This document shows positions 53,601 to 60,790 of a stretch of 64,000 nt of DNA, one piece after another. Position 1 is the first letter of the stretch. The number at the start of each line of letters is the position of its first letter. The DNA comes from JBDXHU01 sp039989475 (GTDB lineage: Bacteria > Pseudomonadota > Gammaproteobacteria > Pseudomonadales > Halieaceae). The stretch covers positions 1 to 64,000 of the forward strand of contig JBDXHU010000004.1 of assembly GCA_039989475.1 (NCBI GenBank). The letters run 5' to 3'. Made by a program: the position numbers and the translations under genes. The notes beneath the pieces are model-generated. The model saw only the letters and a list, made by a program, of their open reading frames with translations, searched no databases and had not been told where the DNA came from.

Positions 53601-56600
53601 CGCTCTTCCTTTAGCAAAAAGCTGGCTGCTTCTGCGCACCTAAATGACAATTCTTGTAAGCCAGGAACTGCACCACACAAACTCGAGAGCCGGTTTAGTG
53701 TAGGCGTAAAAAACCGCCTGTCCGGCGTTTCCGCCCAGTCCAAGACGCCCTCGATATCCATCTGACTCACATCACCAACATTAAACAGCGCGTCCACCCA
53801 AAGAGAGGAAATCTCGTTAGAGTGTCGACGTGAATCTCGCAGATGATAACTTTCGTTCTTGCCAGATTCTTGCCTCACGTCTTCAATAGCTGATTCGATG
53901 TACTCTCTCCCAAGCACTCCAGTAATGGTGGCAGCCCATAGCCCATACCAAGGGAGAAGCATTCCAGTGGCCTGCTTGAATTCTCTAAGCACTCTGGACT
54001 CACCAGCTTTCTCTGTATCTTCCAACTCCGCCCGAAGATCTTTTGACGCGACATCGATAAGACTCAACGTACGACCATCAAGAGCGGCTCTCAGAGAAGC
54101 GAGACGGAGATAAGCAACCTGCTCATCGTCGTGATAGGCAAATAGACCAAACGGCGGCATGGACGGCAAGTAGCGATCAATAATCTCACGGGACGACCGC
54201 AATGCATCGTCGCCACGGTCCTGAAGTAACACACACTCTACTAGCGCAAGTATCGCCGCAAGTGAAGGCTTTTGAATTTTGACTCTACTGCTGCAAACCA
54301 GCTTCAGTGCTCGATCAAGGCGTCCGCGTGGCACTTCAACATGTTTCTCTCTCGCCACTTGGGCAATTGCCAGCACAAGCCCTAAATCGTTTCCCGCCTC
54401 CAACAAAAGCGACAGTAGGTCCTCAGAGTTTCCGTGGTCAAGCAGCCTCCTGGCGACGAGTAGGCCTGAGCTGTAAGAAACCTCGCGCGGACTCCATACT
54501 CTCAGACTTCGCGCTGAACTCGAACAGTCATGAATCTGGAGATGAGCAAGCGCAAAGTTTGCTCGATCGAGGTCAGAAACAGGCTCCTGAGCACGATCAT
54601 CATCGGACAGCCGACTCCAATTACTAAGCCATTCCTCAGCCATACGAAGCCGACCGCGTGCTTCGCCGATTAGGTCTTCAGATCCAGCTAGAAGACTCGC
54701 CTCGTAGACGTGATGTGAACCCATCCAGCTAGAATCGAACGTAGCACGAGAAACAAGCTCCGTAAGTCTATCGCTGTCGAGGAAGAATGCGACTAGATCC
54801 GTATTCTCCTGCAGAATAGAACGTTGGCGGTCATCGCCCGCACTTTCACCACCGGCTTTGAGTGCTAGTTTCGAAGCATCAGCAAACCGCCCAGCCTGCA
54901 ATGCAGCTTTTAGTGCAAACTGTAGCCTCTGCAGCTCGATGTCTCGGCGCTGGATGGGGTTATCTTCTGGCAACTCCTTGGAGTTGAGAGCAAGATCCAC
55001 AAGCTCAGATAATTGCCCCGCCTCAAGCAACAGCTGTGGCACAACAGCAGCAACATACGCATCGGTGGAAGACAACGGCAGCAATCGGTGGACGAACTCG
55101 CTTGTTTCATCTCGGTTCGGTCGATAACGCTCACGAAACCAAGTTTCGGCTGGCTCGTCATAGAATTGGACGTAGTCGCCCGTTAGTAGCAGTGGCCTAC
55201 CTAAGTCTAACGCGAAACTACGTATTGCACCTTCCTCGATACCCGACATCGCCGACAAGACAGATATCGGAATTAGTGGGCGCAGGCAGGCCATTCCAGC
55301 GCACAGCAAATCAATCTGCGCCGCTTCGGTTGAACCTACACTATCTTTCAGGTTCGCCAGTAGCGATGTCATAAGCTCGTCTAACGTCGACTCGACACTT
55401 TTCGGGTTCGGCCCTAGAAGCCGCAACATTTCCGACAGAATGGCGCGTTGTGATAGAGCAAGTGCCTGAACTCTTGGATTGCTGGAACTCAGTCGGTGAA
55501 ATTCATCGACATCTGTCTCGGTGGCCTCGGGATAGCAAAGCCGAAGATGAGCTGCAGATTCTTCGCGTGAAAACGCGTCTAATTGCAATATTGCCGTGGT
55601 GGGAGGTGGATCAATCTTTGCAACACGATGCGGCCGGCAAGTCGCAACTAGGCGAACTCCCGTGGGCACCGATTCACGCAATAAGTCTCGGATAAAGGAT
55701 CGCGCCTCTCCTATTTCCTCTGCTGCCAGTTGCGCGTTATCCGCAGCATCCAGGATCACGACAAGCAAAGCATCGGCTTGCTTCGCACGCATTACGCTGA
55801 CTGCTTGAGCCAGCCGGTTTAAGAACGCGCGCAAAAAGGAAGTAATGTCAGCCATAGGGCTAGGAATTAACGGATGGCATAAGCCCAACGCAGACAGCTC
55901 GTTTGCAACTTGGGTTAAAGCATCCCGATGTCGGTGACGATAACCGCTTGGACAGCGGTATTGACCATTCCCAAAGCAATCATAAACAACCGCTATCGAA
56001 CCTGATGGTAGCAATTTCTCCAGATTAATTGAGAAAACAGATTTTCCCACCCCCGCATCAGCAGTAACGATCGCACGCCTATCTGTTGATTCGACAATAG
56101 CCTGGACTACCTCTACATCGCTTTCTCTGACCAGGTAGTTCTCCACGCGCTCGATACGATTTTCGGCAGGTCTGAGATCAAGCTCCGTAGTTTGTAGGGC
56201 CCTCAGCACATCAACTTTAGTTATTTCAGGCGTATCAATATTTTCGGGCAAGGCTCTACTACTGATTAGCTCTTTGAGGCGGGTTGGGGCGTCAAAGTCG
56301 GCGCCCGCAAGATAGGAAGAAAGGTCCTGCCGTAGTATATTTCGCTGCTCCCAGTACCCATCCTGCCCGCCTTCAAACTTCAGCGTTTGACAAAACTCCT
56401 GCAAATGTTTTCCGTCAAGCCCCGTATAAGACTTCAATTTGGCTTCGTTTGCAGTACTAGTTGCTGCGCTACCGCCCGCAATCTCGGCTACGGTCCTCGA
56501 AAAGGAAACGCTGATTGGCCGATTGGTGACTATCCAGAACTCGACCTTTTCCTTTAGATCAAAGGAAGAGAATTTCCGTTTGAGGGCAATGAATCTGAGG

Positions 56601-56914
56601 GCAAAATCACTGATGGTCTTCTTCATATTGCCGGGGCCAAAGCTTTCGCTAGCGTGGAGCGTTGAGTGCTTTAGCTGCATGTACCTGATCAGAGACGCTT
56701 GCTCAATTTCCTGGCTTCCAAAGTACTCGGCGACATCAATGGACTCCTCTCCTTCCTCAACGGCTTCGCTATCTTCGCTCCCCGAAACACCCTCGATTGC
56801 TATAGCCACTAAGTCGGAGGTTGGCTGCAGAAGCATCAATGCACGACGGGCAGCCCAAAGATAGTGAAATTGATCACCGGCCCGACTGGCATGAAGCTTC
56901 ATACTTTCTGGCAT
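50651..56914 (-). CDS. Giant Cap4/DUF4297-like nuclease-STAND ATPase (AVAST/Avs3-like anti-phage protein)
   Basis: About 2087 residues. N-terminus: HASRAGDQFHYLWAARRAL then E41, D60 and Q80-x-K82 (YMQLKHST), the E...D...QxK pattern of Cap4/DUF4297 double-strand DNA endonucleases. A STAND NTPase follows with Walker A TADAGVGKS (284-292) and Walker B LVVILDAADN (384-393). From ~550 to the end are helical, TPR-like repeats, the usual sensor part of STAND proteins, with a distinct tail. Size and order match Avs3-type proteins, which in Gao and co-workers' studies bind a phage terminase and then degrade DNA. Which ligand this one binds is unknown. ATG 56914 is chosen over TTG 56935. Strongly AT-rich for the region. 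Confidence 0.8.
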   Translation of the reverse strand: MPESMKLHASRAGDQFHYLWAARRALMLLQPTSDLVAIAIEGVSGSEDSEAVEEGEESIDVAEYFGSQEIEQASLIRYMQLKHSTLHASESFGPGNMKKTISDFALRFIALKRKFSSFDLKEKVEFWIVTNRPISVSFSRTVAEIAGGSAATSTANEAKLKSYTGLDGKHLQEFCQTLKFEGGQDGYWEQRNILRQDLSSYLAGADFDAPTRLKELISSRALPENIDTPEITKVDVLRALQTTELDLRPAENRIERVENYLVRESDVEVVQAIVESTDRRAIVTADAGVGKSVFSINLEKLLPSGSIAVVYDCFGNGQYRCPSGYRHRHRDALTQVANELSALGLCHPLIPSPMADITSFLRAFLNRLAQAVSVMRAKQADALLVVILDAADNAQLAAEEIGEARSFIRDLLRESVPTGVRLVATCRPHRVAKIDPPPTTAILQLDAFSREESAAHLRLCYPEATETDVDEFHRLSSSNPRVQALALSQRAILSEMLRLLGPNPKSVESTLDELMTSLLANLKDSVGSTEAAQIDLLCAGMACLRPLIPISVLSAMSGIEEGAIRSFALDLGRPLLLTGDYVQFYDEPAETWFRERYRPNRDETSEFVHRLLPLSSTDAYVAAVVPQLLLEAGQLSELVDLALNSKELPEDNPIQRRDIELQRLQFALKAALQAGRFADASKLALKAGGESAGDDRQRSILQENTDLVAFFLDSDRLTELVSRATFDSSWMGSHHVYEASLLAGSEDLIGEARGRLRMAEEWLSNWSRLSDDDRAQEPVSDLDRANFALAHLQIHDCSSSARSLRVWSPREVSYSSGLLVARRLLDHGNSEDLLSLLLEAGNDLGLVLAIAQVAREKHVEVPRGRLDRALKLVCSSRVKIQKPSLAAILALVECVLLQDRGDDALRSSREIIDRYLPSMPPFGLFAYHDDEQVAYLRLASLRAALDGRTLSLIDVASKDLRAELEDTEKAGESRVLREFKQATGMLLPWYGLWAATITGVLGREYIESAIEDVRQESGKNESYHLRDSRRHSNEISSLWVDALFNVGDVSQMDIEGVLDWAETPDRRFFTPTLNRLSSLCGAVPGLQELSFRCAEAASFLLKEERTDALLVSEGFVEIARSLVSVSPSEAEAYFEEAVRIAGNIGEENLSRWNALIYVAEAAANSEIARPELAYNFSRCAEVTRSYIERDKHFPWYATVSVLVDLCPNSSFSIMSRWRDREFGQTHRFLPPAVQKLISREKLSPLDAVSLVPFGEHIDEIEILEHLVSSTADTRLAKLAVERTYRYMRLDGAAHKQWSRMSRIAESLNIELPLLQQQIALEQAADASREHRFGTSGVNTEEPVDDSRLNDVFDKCDLHNPHDISSAYVAFRSREAPIDDREFFREACRRVDSGTESEFIRALSDAHDFNLYCLRSFIEVYPDNWVGRLSARKASTELLLTLCRRHCSEISRNSYFEVFPFSAATNISGVTEAALVGAALEGLVESSVLPDSRQLFDVVGMLCIRLDSEQAAEVLQYGLDLFDAVLDDSDGDGVWSPSLAPPGNIHSSLAGYIWAGLGSPIAAVRWRSAHAVVFLFSLEREAAIQSLLEIVEQNLARPFVDSRFDFYWLHARLWLLIAIGRASLLHPISVAPYVGYVKELLKQHESHALMRAYAANILLNLSNAGAIELSDEEIAAYRAVNVSTLGTTQEREKCVAAILATSGEVGSQDAENEDRLFFGIDLGPYWLAPLGRRFGLSESEIAREALLVLRDDLGFKADKFWESDERANCNIYYYEDTRHDHGSTPKVDDLAFYLTYHTLFVTAGKLLDRVPLFKEDWEQGDPFNDWLSEHDLAREDGRWLADRRDPVPVFDRDWPESTNFGQWIYSIELRDFYRVLHPARDSVVVWGGWTESDSSVEEMISISSALVSPDRSSHLLRALQTASDPHNFRIPDEDDDLQIDEGSYILKGWICNSSRNYGGDVLDPWCGGVRFPAPQPALAVVDSLALRCDEDLRHWSTEEHSGVTFESQVWGSLPERHEGRPNFGSRLIASETAILQYLNEVQMDLIVEVQVQRGRRSSYYDGGYDDLGLPRPSAFILLIKRDGSRQKI

Positions 56915-57374
56915 GAGTAAGGAGTCCAACTTCAAAATAAGTATTTATTACGTCATTCTGCACCCCTACAGGAATCGAAGGAAAGCAAAAAAGACTAGAG
57001 GTTTACGATATCAAGAACTGGACTATAGGACCCAAATCTATACGTATCTCGAAACATCGCGTAAGATTTTCCAGCGGTAATGGATAGCAATATGTCCTCA
57101 CGATATCATGAGGGGGTATTTTTGGGGGTCTTCCAGACAATGCACATCATTTATTATCTTTAAAATCAATGCCTTGAGAGTGCTTTTCAACTCCCAACGT
57201 CTCACCCGGAACACCGGCCCGCGCCGACCAAAACAAGGTCTGTCGAAGCGACCCCTAAGGGCCGCGAAGACCCAACTTCTCCCTTTCACCACCCACCCCA
57301 AATACAACTAAACTATAAACAGTCTCAGCCAAACAAGGACCCTACCCATCGACGAGTGGCTTACAAACTACGGT
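56915..57374. other. Island right border
   Basis: 460 bp upstream of the STAND gene, AT-rich, then GC rises after about 57190. It contains the right direct repeat (57206-57244) and the unstarted N-terminal codons of the DUF2788 gene. No other gene recognised. Confidence 0.6.
57206..57244 (+). repeat. Direct repeat, right copy
   Basis: Starts CCGGAACA and ends AGGTCTGTC; 34 of 39 matches to 49601-49639, same orientation, 7.6 kb apart, bracketing the low-GC STAND gene pair. Confidence 0.6.
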
Positions 57375-57554
57375 GTGACGATCGGGGTTGGCGGTCTTAT
57401 CGCCTTCATGATGTTCATCATCTGGGACCTGGCGAAGAAACATAATGCCGGCAAGTTTGGCACCATCATTTTATTCGTCGGGCTGGCGCTTGGAATCCTC
57501 GGGTTTGTGCTGAAGTTTGTTATCAGCTACCTGCTGGAACGCGGCGGCGTCTAG
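57375..57554 (+). CDS. DUF2788 small membrane protein
   Basis: 60 residues from GTG 57375 (shown), with two membrane segments: IGVGGLIAFMMFIIWDLAKK and TIILFVGLALGILGFVLKFV. This matches the DUF2788 family pattern of a short gammaproteobacterial membrane protein of unknown role. Family-like sequence appears to begin a few codons earlier (P-I-D-E-W-L-T-N-Y), where no ATG, GTG or TTG exists in frame; AAGGA stands 8 bases before ATC 57348. The true start is therefore uncertain. It precedes the UbiA-family gene by 10 bp. Confidence 0.7.
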   Translation: MTIGVGGLIAFMMFIIWDLAKKHNAGKFGTIILFVGLALGILGFVLKFVISYLLERGGV

Positions 57555-57564
57555 CGCCGGTGGC

Positions 57565-58485
57565 ATGAGCAGTAAACTCAACTTCCCCGCCGGCCTGTGG
57601 CGCCTGGCCGACCCGAAGATCAGCATCACCTCGGTGGCTGCCATGGCCATCGGCGCAGCGCTTGCCTATCGCGATGGCTCCACTCCCTGGGGATGGCTGG
57701 CCCTTACCCTGCTCGCCCTGTTCTGCTTCGAGGTCGCCAAGAACGCCTGGGGTGATGTCATCGATTTTGATTCCGGTACCGACCTCGCCGTTAAGCCAGA
57801 GGATCGCACCGATTTTTCCGGTGGCAAGCGAGTATTAGTCGACGAACTGCTGACCCGCCGACAAACCTGGAGCATCGCTATCGTATTCGGCGCAGCCGGC
57901 GCGCTGCTGGGCATGCTCATTGTGCTTGGGCGCGAACCCGGCTTGTTTTGGTTGGGGCTGGCTGGTGTTCTGTTAGCCTGGTCTTACCACGGCCCACCCT
58001 TGCAACTGGCTTACCGCGGCCTGGGCGAACTGGACGTGGCGCTGTGTTACGGCCCGCTCATCTCGATGGGCACCTACGTGGTATGCACACAGGGCTACAA
58101 CAGCGATGTAATCTGGGCTTCCCTGCCACTGGGTCTGTTTATTGCCGCGTTCCTCTGGGTCAATGAGTTCCCGGATTTCGAGGCGGACCGCAGCGTCGGC
58201 AAGAATAACCTGGTGGTGCGCCTGGGCAGGCATCGGGCCAGCCGCCTGCTGCCTGTCATCTACCTGCTGGCCAGCCTGATCTTGCTAGGCGCTTGTGCCC
58301 TCGAACATCTGCCACCAGCGGCGGCACTGGGACTGGTCGCGCTGCTACCCGCCACAGCGGCCTGCAGTTGGATCTGGCGTGAGCCCGACAGCTTTTATCG
58401 CCACAAACCCGTGCAGCCAATGGCGCTGCTAGCCTTTGTAATATTGGCAGCAGGCATCGCGGTCGGCACAATCTATACTGTGTAA
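57565..58485 (+). CDS. UbiA-superfamily prenyltransferase
   Basis: 306 residues from ATG 57565. About eight to nine membrane segments. First metal/diphosphate motif N-A-W-G-D-V-I-D-F-D-S-G-T-D (~61-74), the N-D-x-x-D-x-x-x-D type, and second motif NEFPDFEADRSVGKNNLVVRLG (~195-216) of the D-x-x-x-D type. Membrane enzymes of this family prenylate quinone, haem or other aromatic acceptors; resembles MenA-type enzymes. Directly followed by the CMD gene (21 bp) and a VOC gene, possibly a redox-cofactor or quinone-related unit. Confidence 0.9.
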   Translation: MSSKLNFPAGLWRLADPKISITSVAAMAIGAALAYRDGSTPWGWLALTLLALFCFEVAKNAWGDVIDFDSGTDLAVKPEDRTDFSGGKRVLVDELLTRRQTWSIAIVFGAAGALLGMLIVLGREPGLFWLGLAGVLLAWSYHGPPLQLAYRGLGELDVALCYGPLISMGTYVVCTQGYNSDVIWASLPLGLFIAAFLWVNEFPDFEADRSVGKNNLVVRLGRHRASRLLPVIYLLASLILLGACALEHLPPAAALGLVALLPATAACSWIWREPDSFYRHKPVQPMALLAFVILAAGIAVGTIYTV

Positions 58486-58506
58486 TCCAACTACCGGAGC
58501 TTAGCC

Positions 58507-59157
58507 ATGCCGCGTTTACGCCAGGTGCCTCGCAGTGACGCCGACGCTTTCACCACCTCAATCTATGACATGTTATTCGGCGAGCGCGATCCGGTCGCTG
58601 AACCCGGCACCGCAACTGGCACACCGGGCAACTGGTGGACAGTGTTTGCACTGGTGCCGGATTGTCTCAAGCACGCCGTTGACGGATTTCAGTTCTACCG
58701 CGATCCGGCGCGCAAACTCGACCCACAACTGCGGGAGCTGGGCCAGACCCGGGCCGGTTACAGTCGCGGCTCACAGTTTGTGTTTTCCCAGCACTGCAAA
58801 TCCTGTCGCTCGGTGGGACTGTCGGAAGACAAGATCGAGGCCATCCCCCACTGGGGCGTGAGTGATGCCTTCAGTGACCTGGAGCGCGCGGTGCTGGCTT
58901 ACACCGATGCCCTGGTGCTGGAAGGCGGTCGTGTTGCCGACGCGGTATTCGATGTGCTCAAGCAACACTTGTCCGACGAGGAAATCCTCGAGCTCACCTA
59001 CGTCACCGCGCTCTACGAAATGCACGCCACCATGTCGCGCGCCCTGCGTCTGGAGTACGACGACATTGATGAACGCATCGTCGAGATCGCCAGCCCGGGC
59101 GGCGGCGACAACGATGTGATGCGCGTCGTCGACCGCGATAGCAAACAGGAGCGCTGA
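58507..59157 (+). CDS. Carboxymuconolactone decarboxylase (AhpD-like) family protein
   Basis: 216 residues, all-alpha CMD fold. The AhpD-like redox motif is present as QHCKSCRSVG (C-x-x-C, ~98-101). An N-terminal extension with NWWTVFALVPDCLKHAVDGFQFYR (~39-62) is typical of the 180-220 aa CMD type. Peroxidase-like or decarboxylase activity is possible; unknown here. It lies 3 bp before the VOC gene. Confidence 0.9.
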   Translation: MPRLRQVPRSDADAFTTSIYDMLFGERDPVAEPGTATGTPGNWWTVFALVPDCLKHAVDGFQFYRDPARKLDPQLRELGQTRAGYSRGSQFVFSQHCKSCRSVGLSEDKIEAIPHWGVSDAFSDLERAVLAYTDALVLEGGRVADAVFDVLKQHLSDEEILELTYVTALYEMHATMSRALRLEYDDIDERIVEIASPGGGDNDVMRVVDRDSKQER

Positions 59158-59160
59158 GTT

Positions 59161-59685
59161 ATGGGCTACCACCACCTCGCCATGGCCGCCAAAGACATGC
59201 AGTCCATCCACGCCTTCTATGAAGGTGTGATGGGTTTTACCCTGGTCAAAGTCGAAATCGGGCCTGTGTCCGCCGGCGGTTGGGCCAAGCACTTTTTTTA
59301 CCAGATGGAAGATGACTCAAAGTTCATCGCCTTCTGGGAGATGCACGATGTACCCGGTGGCGACAGCGTGGAAACCAACCTGTCGAAGGCTGCGGGTGTG
59401 CCGGACCAGATTAACCATATAGCCTTCGACGTGAACGACAGCGATGATCTACAGCACCGTAAACAGCAATGGCTTGATGCCGGACTGGAGGTACTGGAGA
59501 TCGATCACAACTGGTGTCATTCGATCTACACCAAGGACCCCAACGACAACCTGGTCGAGTTTTGCGTCACCACCTGCAGCTTTACCGCCGCTGACCGGGA
59601 GCGCGCACTGGCAGCCCTGTCCTCGGACGACCTCGAATTCTCGGCCCCACCGGCGGCCATCAACAAGCACACACCGCAAATTTAA
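59161..59685 (+). CDS. VOC (glyoxalase/bleomycin resistance/dioxygenase) family protein
   Basis: 174 residues, two beta-alpha-beta-beta-beta units. YHHLAMAAKDMQSIHAFYEGVMGF at the start gives the first metal histidine, INHIAFDVND (~79-88) the second, and YTKDPNDNLVEF (~124-135) the glutamate. A metal-dependent lyase, isomerase or dioxygenase; substrate unknown. Last gene of the plus-strand UbiA-CMD-VOC unit; a perfect palindrome overlaps its stop. Confidence 0.9.
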   Translation: MGYHHLAMAAKDMQSIHAFYEGVMGFTLVKVEIGPVSAGGWAKHFFYQMEDDSKFIAFWEMHDVPGGDSVETNLSKAAGVPDQINHIAFDVNDSDDLQHRKQQWLDAGLEVLEIDHNWCHSIYTKDPNDNLVEFCVTTCSFTAADRERALAALSSDDLEFSAPPAAINKHTPQI

Positions 59686-59736
59686 TTGGGGTCAGAGTAA
59701 ATTAATTGGAATTAATTGTGATCTGACCCCAATTAA
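59682..59736. repeat. Nested AT/GC palindrome after the VOC gene
   Basis: TTAATTGGGGTCAGA (59682-59696) is an exact reverse complement of 59722-59736. Inside, AATTAATT-GG-AATTAATT is a second perfect palindrome. It overlaps the VOC stop codon and lies 8 bp from the convergent HlyD-type gene's stop. Compatible with a bidirectional terminator or a REP-type element. Confidence 0.75.
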
Positions 59737-59743
59737 CCAACCT

Positions 59744-60679
59744 CTACAGGTAGGCCAGCTTGGATCCAATCCACTGGATGATGCTCGCCAGCGCATTGAT
59801 CGGGTTTCCCTCATCGGCAAACACCGTAATGCTCGCCTCGGTGCCGGGGCGTCGCAGGTAGTCCGGAGCGTCCTCTGGAAAGTTCAGCAACACCGGGTAG
59901 AGGCCGGTGGTGGATAGAATCGCGGCGGCGGGATCGGCGACATCCTGGGCGGTGAGTTGCCCTTGCACCGAAGCAAACGGCACGTTGGCGACCGTGGTCT
60001 CATAGATCACGCCAGGGGCGGCGGAAAACAGCACGGTGGCGTGGGCACCGGGCGCCATCAAGGCCATGCCATTCTGTGCAAAGGCCGCTGCCAGCGTCAC
60101 CCGATCATCGCCGATAAAATTCATTACCGGCGTCATGGCCCCGACAACCTCACCTTCGCGCAGGGCAACCATGCTCACGCTGCCGGTCGCCGGCGCACGC
60201 ACCACGGAATGCTCCATGTCGTACTCGGCCTGGTCCAGCTTCGCCCGGGCCAGGTCCAGGCTCGCTTCCAGTTCGTAGAGCCTGGCTGCCGCCGCCGCAT
60301 CTTTTTCCACCAGGGTCTGCATATCGCGCAGGCGCTGTTGCGCCAGTTTCAATTCGGCTTTCCTTGCATCAAGCGCGAACTGGAACGGATCCGGGTCCAG
60401 TCGAAACAGCTCATCGCCAGCCTCGACCGCTACCGTGTCTGCCACGGAAACACTGACGACCTGGCCACTCACTAGCGGGAATATCTGCTGTGTATCACCC
60501 TGCACCACCGCACCACTGGATACCGGGGTGTAGTACTTGAGGGCCCCGAGGACCACCAGGGCAACAAAGGCCGCAATGGAGAACACCAGGGTTTTCCAGC
60601 CGCGGTTCCAGGGCAGCCATTTGAACTTGATGAAGACCAGCCAGACGACGAGGAAATAGAGTGAAAGCACTATGATCAC
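59744..60679 (-). CDS. HlyD/EmrA-type membrane fusion protein
   Basis: 311 residues from a GTG start (AGGAG about 10 bases upstream). Two N-terminal membrane segments (~1-16 and ~30-48) precede the half-motif lipoyl domain (FPLVSGQVVSVSVADTVAVEAGDELFRLDPDPF), a coiled-coil hairpin (~103-165) and the second lipoyl half and beta-barrel (VVRAPATGSVSMVALREGEVV). It forms the periplasmic bridge of an efflux system of the YibH/AaeA type. Its pump partner is not next to it in this window. Confidence 0.88.
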   Translation of the reverse strand: MIIVLSLYFLVVWLVFIKFKWLPWNRGWKTLVFSIAAFVALVVLGALKYYTPVSSGAVVQGDTQQIFPLVSGQVVSVSVADTVAVEAGDELFRLDPDPFQFALDARKAELKLAQQRLRDMQTLVEKDAAAAARLYELEASLDLARAKLDQAEYDMEHSVVRAPATGSVSMVALREGEVVGAMTPVMNFIGDDRVTLAAAFAQNGMALMAPGAHATVLFSAAPGVIYETTVANVPFASVQGQLTAQDVADPAAAILSTTGLYPVLLNFPEDAPDYLRRPGTEASITVFADEGNPINALASIIQWIGSKLAYL

Positions 60680-60704
60680 GGGTCACTTCTCCTGTTTATT
60701 CTTG

Positions 60705-60785
60705 GTTGCGTTAATGTTCGCACTCCGTCCTTGGTAATGTTCCCTACCATGAAGTCCTGCGCATAGCCCACTGGTCTGTCAGATG
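60705..60785 (-). pseudogene. Remnant of a third MBL-fold hydrolase (C-terminal fragment)
   Basis: The minus-strand frame reads D-R-P-V-G-Y-A-Q-D-F-M-V-G-N-I-T-K-D-G-V-R-T. This closely resembles D-G-P-V-D-Y-A-Q-D-F-M-V-W-N-V-T-K-E-G-V-R-T in the 62209-63504 gene and the matching part of the 60791-62113 gene. Only this C-terminal stretch survives, directly after the 60791-62113 gene's stop. It is the leftover of a duplication or recombination. Confidence 0.7.
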
Positions 60786-60790
60786 GACTT

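Larger units (their letters stand above)
49561..57335. mobile_element. Candidate genomic (defence) island inserted downstream of ssrA
   Basis: The segment lies directly after the tmRNA terminator. It has visibly lower GC and different codon use than both flanks and carries only a large STAND ATPase gene and its small partner. It is flanked by 39-bp imperfect direct repeats (49601-49639 and 57206-57244). ssrA 3' ends are frequent island insertion sites. No integrase, transposase or duplicate of the tmRNA 3' end was seen, so the mode and exact limits of entry are unproven. Confidence 0.5.
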
